Source: Deltaproteobacteria bacterium
GTDB lineage: Bacteria; Desulfobacterota; Desulfarculia; Desulfarculales; Desulfarculaceae
Reading direction: 5' to 3'
Assembly: GCA_020444205.1 (NCBI GenBank)
Contig: JAHLLJ010000009.1
Span: 1 to 58,347 of the forward strand
Length of the DNA stretch: 58,347 nt
Shown: positions 53,045-58,347 of the stretch, one piece after another
Layout of the letters: every line of letters starts with the position of its first letter
Numbering within the stretch: the stretch's first letter is position 1
Made by a program: the position numbers and the translations under genes
Notes under the pieces: model-generated
The model's input: only the letters and a program-made list of their open reading frames with translations
What the model was told of the DNA's origin: nothing
Database searches by the model: none

Positions 53045-54130
53045 ATGCTTGAAGTTTGGCATTGGCTCTTAGCTCATCCCTACCTTTTAGGCGTTATTTT
53101 GGTCGCGGCAGCGGTGGCCGCGGCCCTGCTAGTGGACTACCTGTTCACCCGGGTGATCAAGTCCCTTACCCGCATGAGCAAAACCGAGCTTGACGACAAG
53201 ATCCTGAAGAACCTGCATGGCCCCATGCGCACATCGGTGATTTTGCTGGCCGTGCTGGTAGCCATGGATATCTACATGGAGGAGCAGCCCTGGCAAGGGC
53301 CTCTGGTCAATGTAATTTACTCGGTGATAATTATCGTGTGGACCGTGTATCTGGTCCGCATGAGCCGCATGATATTCCGGGCCCTGAGGGAACGTCACCG
53401 CAAGGAGCACACCCCCCGCCAGCTATTGCCCCTGTTGGACAACTTGATCATGCTCCTGCTGCTGGTGCACGGCGGCTACTGGATGTTCAAGATCTGGAAC
53501 ATCAACGTGACTCCCTTGCTGGCTTCGGCGGGCATTGCCACCGCGGCGGTGGCCCTGGCCTCCAAGGACACCCTAGCCAACCTGTTCGGCGGGGTAAGCG
53601 TGCTGGTGGATCATCCCTTCCGCCTGGGCGACTATATCACCCTAAGCGATGGCCAGCGCGGTGAGGTGGTGGACATCGGCATACGCTCCACCCGCATCCT
53701 CACCCGGGACAGCGTTTTGATTACCGTGCCGAACTCCATAATGAGCACCACCGTTATCACCAATGAAAGCGGCCGGGTCCCCCGCTTCCGAGTCCGAGTC
53801 ACGGTAGGGGTGGGCTACGACTCCGACCCCGAGCTGGTGGAAGCCACCCTGCTCAAGGCTTGCGAAGGCATCAGCGAAATATTGCCCAGCCCCAAACCCA
53901 GGGCGCGCTTCCGCGAGTTCGGCGACTCGGCCCTTATCTACCAGCTCCTGGCCTGGATACATGAACCCGGCGACCGGGGACGCATCATCCACGAGCTTAA
54001 CACCAAAATACTTCTACTCTTTCGCCAGGAGGGCATTGAGATACCATTCCCCCAACGGGTGCTCAGCTATCACCCCCGCGACGGCCACCTGCAGGGCAGG
54101 TTGGAGTTGATCAACAAAGAGGATCAATAG
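53045..54130 (+). CDS. MscS-family mechanosensitive channel
   Basis: An inner-membrane channel that opens under tension to release solutes during osmotic downshift. It has 361 residues: about four membrane helices, then the pore-lining helix TPLLASAGIATAAVALASKDTLANLFGGVSVL (the Gly/Ala-rich TM3), and the cytoplasmic beta domain starting HPFRLGDYITL with GEVVDIGIRSTRI and VPNSIMSTTVITN. The C-terminal alpha-beta domain is complete. ATG 53045 follows ggaaggaa by ~6 bases. A 173-bp gap with a short AT-rich patch separates it from the HD-GYP gene. Confidence 0.92.
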   Translation: MLEVWHWLLAHPYLLGVILVAAAVAAALLVDYLFTRVIKSLTRMSKTELDDKILKNLHGPMRTSVILLAVLVAMDIYMEEQPWQGPLVNVIYSVIIIVWTVYLVRMSRMIFRALRERHRKEHTPRQLLPLLDNLIMLLLLVHGGYWMFKIWNINVTPLLASAGIATAAVALASKDTLANLFGGVSVLVDHPFRLGDYITLSDGQRGEVVDIGIRSTRILTRDSVLITVPNSIMSTTVITNESGRVPRFRVRVTVGVGYDSDPELVEATLLKACEGISEILPSPKPRARFREFGDSALIYQLLAWIHEPGDRGRIIHELNTKILLLFRQEGIEIPFPQRVLSYHPRDGHLQGRLELINKEDQ

Positions 54131-54303
54131 TAAACCCTGCCACCTTAGTTCACATATTGAACTCACATATAGTTTATAATATGAATAATAATAAATGCTG
54201 TTAGCCCTAGGGCCGCCAGTCAGCCAGATCCATCACATTCCTATTTGGCCGATAGGGCCTACCCGCGGTTTTGATTTAATCCTGAAAATAGCGGTGGGGG
54301 ATC

Positions 54304-55410
54304 ATGACTGGTTTAAAGCTTCGCATAGGGGGTCTGCTATATCGCATTTCCAGCCGAGAAGGATTTCACGTAACCATAAGTAGGCTGATAGAGGGGTTTG
54401 TCATAGTCCTGCTTGTAGGCGCTGTAGCCACCTTGGTCTACATGACCGGTGGCCTGAAGTTCGTCTACTCCCATGCCATGTACTTACCCATAGTATTGGC
54501 TGGATTCCGCTTTGGTATGTTGGGTGGAGTACTGACCGGGATTATGGGAGGGCTGGCTTTGGGGCCTTATATGCCGCTTCTGGTGTCTCCCTACGAACCC
54601 CAAGAAACCCACGCCTGGCTCTACCGCATGGCCTTTTTCGCTCTCATAGGCCTGGTGGTGGGAGGCATCAGCCTAATCAAGAGCCTGCAGGTGGATTTTC
54701 TGGGTAATGTGCTGCAAGAGGTCAGCGCCACCTTTGCGCGCACCTTGCGGGGATTTGCCAAAGCCATCGAAGCCAAGGACCACTACACCATAGGCCATAG
54801 CGAAAGGGTGGCTTGCAACGCAGCCATCTTGGGCATGCGCTTGGACATGGATGACCAAGACCTGCAGCAACTGTATTGGTCCGGGCTGTTGCACGACCTG
54901 GGCAAGCTGGGGGTTCCGGAGCATATTCTGCACAAACCGGGCAAGCTGGACCCCGAGGAACTGGAAAACGTGCGCCAACATAGCGGCATAGGCGACGAGA
55001 TTCTCTCGCGCATTTCGCCCCTTTTCTATTCGATTTCAGACGGAGTCCGGCATCATCACGAGAAGTGGGATGGCACCGGCTATCCCGATGGCCTGCAAGA
55101 AGACCAAATTCCTTTTTACGCCAGGGTCCTGGCGGTGTGCGATGTGTTCGACGCCCTTACCTCGGAGCGTACCTATCGCGGCCCCCTGGCGCCCAAGGAG
55201 GCGGCCAATATTATTCGCAAAGGCGCCGGGACCCATATGGACCCCGAAGTGGTGGAGCAGTTTTTAATGGCCTATGAGGCCCGGGAGCTGGTGTGGACCG
55301 AAACCAAAAGACCCTGTAACGAACCTTCCGAGTTCGATTACGGCTTTATCTGGGATTACTACACCAACCGTTACCGGGACGGCGGAGGCGCGGGCTGGAT
55401 GCGGGGGTAG
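54304..55410 (+). CDS. Membrane-anchored HD-GYP phosphodiesterase
   Basis: This protein likely hydrolyses cyclic di-GMP, the messenger made by the GGDEF protein at 13.4 kb. It has 368 residues. The N-terminal ~125 residues hold about five hydrophobic helices, an integral sensor region without a known name. The HD-GYP domain (~140-330) has HSERVACNAAILG, the HD pair in LLHDLGKLGVP (~195), HHHEKWDGTGYPDG (~250, complete GYP motif), and CDVFDALTSERTYR. The metal-binding residues therefore look intact. ATG 54304 follows ggtggggg by 3 bases. Confidence 0.92.
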   Translation: MTGLKLRIGGLLYRISSREGFHVTISRLIEGFVIVLLVGAVATLVYMTGGLKFVYSHAMYLPIVLAGFRFGMLGGVLTGIMGGLALGPYMPLLVSPYEPQETHAWLYRMAFFALIGLVVGGISLIKSLQVDFLGNVLQEVSATFARTLRGFAKAIEAKDHYTIGHSERVACNAAILGMRLDMDDQDLQQLYWSGLLHDLGKLGVPEHILHKPGKLDPEELENVRQHSGIGDEILSRISPLFYSISDGVRHHHEKWDGTGYPDGLQEDQIPFYARVLAVCDVFDALTSERTYRGPLAPKEAANIIRKGAGTHMDPEVVEQFLMAYEARELVWTETKRPCNEPSEFDYGFIWDYYTNRYRDGGGAGWMRG

Positions 55411-55418
55411 GGATTTTG

Positions 55419-55463
55419 GGGCAGCCCCGCTTGGGCAGGAGGTTCTAGCTGCTGGGGCTGCCC
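55419..55463. repeat. Inverted repeat after the HD-GYP gene
   Basis: Arms gggcagcccc (55419-55428) and ggggctgccc (55454-55463) are perfect, with a 25-base loop and no T-run. It may be a weak bidirectional terminator between the HD-GYP gene and the convergent small gene. Confidence 0.5.
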
Positions 55464-55474
55464 AAGCCGCAAAG

Positions 55475-55645
55475 TTAATCGCCTATAGCAACGCCAGCCT
55501 TGGCATCGTCAATGCAACTGGACAATTCGGCTTGGGTCGCATCCTTGGGGTCTTTTAGGGCATCCACCGGGCAGATGAACTGATTACCCGCCTTGTCCTT
55601 AACCCAAACAAATCCTTTTTCACCTTGGCTGTCAGCCTGTGTCAT
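55475..55645 (-). CDS. Small 56-residue protein of unknown function
   Basis: A short gene easily missed by length filters. ATG 55645 lies 7 bases after a strong ggagg. The 56 residues read MTQADSQGEKGFVWVKDKAG, then a segment with two cysteines (FICPVDALKDPKD, then LSSCIDDAKAG) and end at TAA. The protein is acidic and hydrophilic with no signal peptide, so it is probably cytoplasmic. The two cysteines might form a redox or metal pair, but the family is unknown to me. It is convergent with the HD-GYP gene. Confidence rests on the ribosome site, codon use, and lack of overlap. Confidence 0.7.
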   Translation of the reverse strand: MTQADSQGEKGFVWVKDKAGNQFICPVDALKDPKDATQAELSSCIDDAKAGVAIGD

Positions 55646-55770
55646 AGCTTTTCCTCCAGTCTAAGTATTTACCGATACTAATAGGCTGAAGGCCATCATG
55701 ACTTACAGTCAATAGAAATTATATCCATCTATTGGTTATTACAATGAGCACGACAGTGCAGAGAAATTTG

Positions 55771-55807
55771 AGGCCCGCCGGGAAAGGGAGGGGTACCCGG
55801 CGGGCCT
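55771..55807 (-). terminator. Terminator hairpin, repeat copy 1
   Basis: A 12-bp perfect stem (aggcccgccggg at 55771-55782, cccggcgggcct at 55796-55807) with a 13-base loop, followed on the minus strand by caaatttc. It lies downstream of the secreted-protein gene ending at 55832. A 44-bp stretch (55764-55807) matches 57148-57191 with one difference. Confidence 0.8.
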
Positions 55808-55831
55808 GTTGATCTGCTTTACGCTGACTGG

Positions 55832-56230
55832 CTAACGGATCTGCTTGACCGTCACGTTGTTGTTCTTGTCCACAATCACGTTCATGGTGGTCTTGGCCGA
55901 GGGCGCCGAGGTGTGCCAGACCCGCCGGAAGTCACCCGAGGAACCGGAGCAGTTTGCGTCGTTGAACTTCCGGGCCTCCACGTACTCTATGCCGTCGATA
56001 AGGCCCTCATAAATGCTGGTCTCTCGCGGCTTGACCATGCGGGTCTTGGGCGGGCCGTCGGGTATCCACTTGCTCTCCGACTTGGCCCACAGCAGGCTTT
56101 GCCATTTGAACACGTAGCAATTGCTCTTGGTTTCGTTCTTAAAGCCGATGCGGCCGGCATGGGCGGTCATGGGGATTAGCGCGGCCGCCAGGAACATCAG
56201 CAGCGTAATCAGAGCGAGTTTTCGAACCAT
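55832..56230 (-). CDS. Small secreted protein, GRIGFKN family, paralogue 1
   Basis: I do not recognise this 132-residue family. A signal peptide is clear (MVRKLALITLLMFLAAALIP, cleavage after THA), giving a mature protein starting GRIGFKN. Two cysteines (C38, C94) occupy the same positions as in the paralogue at 56451. Shared elements are CYxFxxQxLxW, KWxPxGxPK, PxxTxIYxGxID, RxWHT, and NVIVDxNxxVTxKxIR at the very end. The fold is probably beta-rich and disulfide-bonded, in the periplasm or outside. ATG 56230 follows gagga by 9 bases. A terminator hairpin lies just downstream. Confidence 0.8.
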   Translation of the reverse strand: MVRKLALITLLMFLAAALIPMTAHAGRIGFKNETKSNCYVFKWQSLLWAKSESKWIPDGPPKTRMVKPRETSIYEGLIDGIEYVEARKFNDANCSGSSGDFRRVWHTSAPSAKTTMNVIVDKNNNVTVKQIR

Positions 56231-56390
56231 GCGATTTTCTTCCTCAGCGTTAAGTTTCAGCGCAATATCGTCGTGTGGGGCGATGGAGCAGGGGGGAGGG
56301 CAGGGTTATCCTAACTCTGGAGCCACATAATGCTTTCCGGTGATGGTTGTGTCAAGCAGTGGATGAGCGTTGGGCCGCCATTAACAGATG

Positions 56391-56425
56391 AGGCCTGCCG
56401 GGAAAGGCCATGGGCCGGCGGCCCC
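56391..56425. repeat. Degenerate copy of the GRIGFKN-locus hairpin
   Basis: The sequence aggcctgccgggaaagg, and the segment after it, is related to the hairpins at 55771 and 57154 but has diverged in the right arm. It lies just downstream of the second secreted-protein gene, the same relative place as copy 1. Confidence 0.55.
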
Positions 56426-56450
56426 GCGTTAAAGGCCCTGGCCCTGATGG

Positions 56451-56852
56451 CTAGCGGATTTTTTTAAAGGTGACGTGACCATTCTCATCCACGATAACGT
56501 TTAAAGTGCCCGGTTTCGTGGGATGGTAGGTGTGCCAGATGCGGATAAAGCCGGTTCCGGAAGGGACCCAGCATTTTTCATCTTTATTCTCCGCGTAATT
56601 TATCCAGCTGATCGCATCGATGACGCCGTCATAGATTCGAGTCTTGCCTGGCGGGACATCCCAGAGCTTGGGGTCGCCGACCGGCTCCCACTTCTCCAGG
56701 TCAGGGTTCCACTTCAAGGTTTGAAACTGGAAGGTATAGCAGTGCTTGGGGTGGTTGTTCTTGAAGCCGATGCGCCCGGCCTGGGCGGCCAAGGGCATCA
56801 GACTGCTCAGGAGAAGGGCCAAGAAAAAGGCGAGGGCGATTTTGCGGACCAT
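56451..56852 (-). CDS. Small secreted protein, GRIGFKN family, paralogue 2
   Basis: A 133-residue paralogue of the preceding gene, with the same signal-peptide design (MVRKIALAFFLALLLSSLMP, cleavage after AQA) and the same mature start GRIGFKN. C38 and C94 are conserved, as are CYTFQFQTLKW, KWEPVGDPK, TRIYDGVIDAI, IRIWHT and the C-terminal NVIVDENGHVTFKKIR. The start is ATG 56852, 5 bases after ggagatc; the longer frame to 56876 has no site. The two genes lie in tandem on the same strand, 220 bases apart, each followed by a related hairpin, so a tandem duplication is likely. Confidence 0.8.
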   Translation of the reverse strand: MVRKIALAFFLALLLSSLMPLAAQAGRIGFKNNHPKHCYTFQFQTLKWNPDLEKWEPVGDPKLWDVPPGKTRIYDGVIDAISWINYAENKDEKCWVPSGTGFIRIWHTYHPTKPGTLNVIVDENGHVTFKKIR

Positions 56853-57153
56853 GGGATCTCCACTGGTTGCGGCCATAGCGAAGCACCGAATTTTCCAAAT
56901 TGGCCGCGCATAAATGAAAAAGCTCCGTGACGCCGCGCGGTATTAGGCAGGTCCATGGGAAAATGCGACACGAGCACCGCGCAGGTTAGGCTATTTAACT
57001 CCTGCCGTCAATGTTATTGATCTGCTACCGGTAGGGCATAATAGGCCCCGGTGTGTGGCTACTGCCTGGGCGGCAGGCCTCGGAGTGAAGGGTCGTTTCA
57101 ATATTTTATGTAGCTTGCCTATCGACCTATGTGTGCTGATTAGGGAAAAATTT

Positions 57154-57192
57154 GAGGCCCGCCGGGAAAGGGAGGGGAACCCGGCGGGCCTC
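57154..57192 (-). terminator. Terminator hairpin, repeat copy 2
   Basis: A 13-bp perfect stem (gaggcccgccggg at 57154-57166, cccggcgggcctc at 57180-57192), followed on the minus strand by aaattttt. It terminates the acyl-CoA dehydrogenase gene and is almost identical to the hairpin at 55771. The rest of 56853-57245 shows no gene I can support. Confidence 0.85.
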
Positions 57193-57245
57193 TTTGGCAG
57201 GATTCAGGATGCTTCTAAAGCCCGGCATCCGATCGGGCAGGATAT

Positions 57246-58347
57246 CTAGTAGCTGATGGGATAGCCGTTCTTGTCCAGCACCTTGGCCGCCACGGCGCGC
57301 TTGAGGGCGATGGCATTGGCCGGGTTGTACTTGAGCAGCTTGCGCACCCCCACCATCATGGTGCGCAGGTCGTCGCCCTCGGCCATGGCCGCCAGGCACT
57401 CGTTGGCCCAGGCCATCATTCTGGGCATGACCTCATCCATGTACACCTGGGTCATATCCATGTACACCTTGGCCTTTTCCTCGCCCAGGGAGGCGAGGGC
57501 CTTCTTGGCCCGGATCACGCAGCTCTCCATGGCAAAGGCCTCAATGATCATGTCCGCGATCTTCAGCAGCAGCTCTTGCTGGTGGATGAGCTTTTGCATG
57601 AAGGTCTGGGCAGCCAGACCGGCCACGTAGATCACCGACTTCTTGGCCATCTCGGCCACGTGGGCCTCATAAGCCAGAGGCTCGTCAGGCAGCTCCACCA
57701 TCAGGGGGGAGTACTCCATGATCTCGCCCAGCAACTTCTGGCCAGCGGCCATCAGCGGCAGCTTTCCCTTCATGGCGCGCTTTAAGAGCTCGCCGGGGAT
57801 GGTCATGCGGTTGATCTCGTTGGTGCCCTCGAAGATGCGGTTGATGCGCGCGTCGCGGTAGTAGCGCTCGGCCGGGTACTCGCTCACATAGCCGTAGCCG
57901 CCGTGGATCTGCACGCACTCGTCAACCACGTAGTCCAGCACCTCGGAGCCCAAGACCTTGTCAATAGAGCATTCCACCGCGTACTCGCGAATGGCCGCGC
58001 TGGCTTTGCTGCCGTACTCGGGGTCATTGGGGTCAACGTCGTGCAAGGAAGCGTCGATCAAGCCCACCGAGCGGTAGATGGATGTTTCTGCCGCGTAGAT
58101 CTTGGAGGCCATGCGGGCCAGCTTCTCCTGGATGGCCCCGAACTCGGCAATGGACTTGCCGAACTGCACCCGCTCCTTGGCAAACTTGGTGGCGGTCTCC
58201 AAGGCACCCTTGGCTCCGCCGGCCGCGGCGCAGCCCAGCTTGTAGCGGCCGATGTTGAGCACGTTCAGGGCGATGGTGGCGCCCTTGCCGCGCTCGTAGA
58301 GCAGGTTCTCCACCGGCACCTGGGCGTCTTCCAGGATCACCGTGGTG
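57246..58347 (-). CDS. Acyl-CoA dehydrogenase, C-terminal part (cut by window end)
   Basis: This FAD enzyme introduces a double bond into acyl-CoA thioesters in beta-oxidation. The visible 366 residues begin within the middle beta domain (VILEDAQVPVENLL, with the frame open to the last base) and continue through the helical C-terminal domain: ERVQFGKSIAEFGAIQEKLA, QIHGGYGYVSEYPAERYYRDARI, and FEGTNEINR, which holds the catalytic Glu. After the usual domain there is an extension of about 170 residues, as in very-long-chain-type enzymes. The terminator repeat follows the stop. A CoA-transferase lies at 44.5 kb, but no shared operon is visible. Confidence 0.95.
   Translation of the reverse strand, partial: TTVILEDAQVPVENLLYERGKGATIALNVLNIGRYKLGCAAAGGAKGALETATKFAKERVQFGKSIAEFGAIQEKLARMASKIYAAETSIYRSVGLIDASLHDVDPNDPEYGSKASAAIREYAVECSIDKVLGSEVLDYVVDECVQIHGGYGYVSEYPAERYYRDARINRIFEGTNEINRMTIPGELLKRAMKGKLPLMAAGQKLLGEIMEYSPLMVELPDEPLAYEAHVAEMAKKSVIYVAGLAAQTFMQKLIHQQELLLKIADMIIEAFAMESCVIRAKKALASLGEEKAKVYMDMTQVYMDEVMPRMMAWANECLAAMAEGDDLRTMMVGVRKLLKYNPANAIALKRAVAAKVLDKNGYPISY

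Noticed and set aside
57055-57249. 64-residue plus-strand frame before the acyl-CoA dehydrogenase stop
   Set aside because: It runs straight through the terminator hairpin and has no homology signal or clear ribosome site.

Overview
The window is a GC-rich bacterial chromosome segment, most likely from a deltaproteobacterium (Desulfobacterota). I infer this from the split glycyl-tRNA synthetase (glyQ/glyS), the many GTG and TTG starts, the run ftsE-ftsX-envC-ctpA-divergent polysaccharide deacetylase, a DUF374 acyltransferase, and CoA-dependent catabolic genes (class III CoA-transferase, acyl-CoA dehydrogenase). No 16S rRNA or other decisive marker is present, so the genus is not settled. I see no prophage, insertion sequence or CRISPR array.

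Layout. (1) 1-2.5 kb: end of glyQ, then glyS and its terminator. (2) 2.5-3.0 kb: a non-coding leader with nested inverted repeats. (3) 3.0-17.2 kb: a chemosensory operon, all on the plus strand: cheW, cheR-TPR, cheW, two chemoreceptors, cheA-REC, cheB, REC-GGDEF, an orphan CheB-like receiver, and a REC-PAS-kinase-REC hybrid. Content and domain fusions match the Wsp type, whose output is cyclic di-GMP rather than a flagellar motor. No flagellar gene lies nearby. The two receptors share a 1035-bp signalling module that is almost identical at the DNA level. (4) 17.3-18.8 kb: two paralogous lipoproteins of unknown function. (5) 18.9-23.9 kb: smc and ftsY. (6) 24-30.6 kb, minus strand: CBS protein, DASS-type anion transporter, a 670-bp spacer with three similar palindromes, a Ski2-like helicase, and a DUF374 acyltransferase. 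(7) 30.7-33.5 kb: OsmC-like protein, cbiB, an AT-rich island driving a small basic protein, and pgpA. (8) 33.5-41.1 kb, minus strand: a tightly overlapping envelope operon tolC-ftsE-ftsX-envC-ctpA-deacetylase, plus a glycosyltransferase. (9) 41.3-43.8 kb: glycosyltransferase, flippase-like membrane protein, hydrolase. (10) 43.8-51.1 kb: small secreted protein, CoA-transferase, second anion transporter, a lower-GC 872-residue membrane glycosyltransferase-like protein, YdcZ-type transporter. (11) 51.2-52.9 kb: tmRNA (tag ADDYTYAVAA), ihfA, rlpA. (12) 53.0-58.3 kb: MscS channel, HD-GYP phosphodiesterase, an unannotated 56-aa gene, two paralogous secreted proteins with repeated hairpins, and the C-terminal part of an acyl-CoA dehydrogenase cut by the window edge.

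How it works together. The Wsp-like array should sense an envelope or surface cue through its receptors and set the activity of the REC-GGDEF cyclase. The HD-GYP protein at 54.3 kb would degrade the same messenger. A second theme is the envelope: FtsEX-EnvC activation of amidases, CtpA, the deacetylase, RlpA, PgpA, DUF374 and MscS. The least explained material is the lipoprotein pair, the GRIGFKN secreted pair, the 32.5-kb basic protein, the 56-aa protein, and the non-coding repeats at 2.6 and 26.5-26.9 kb.
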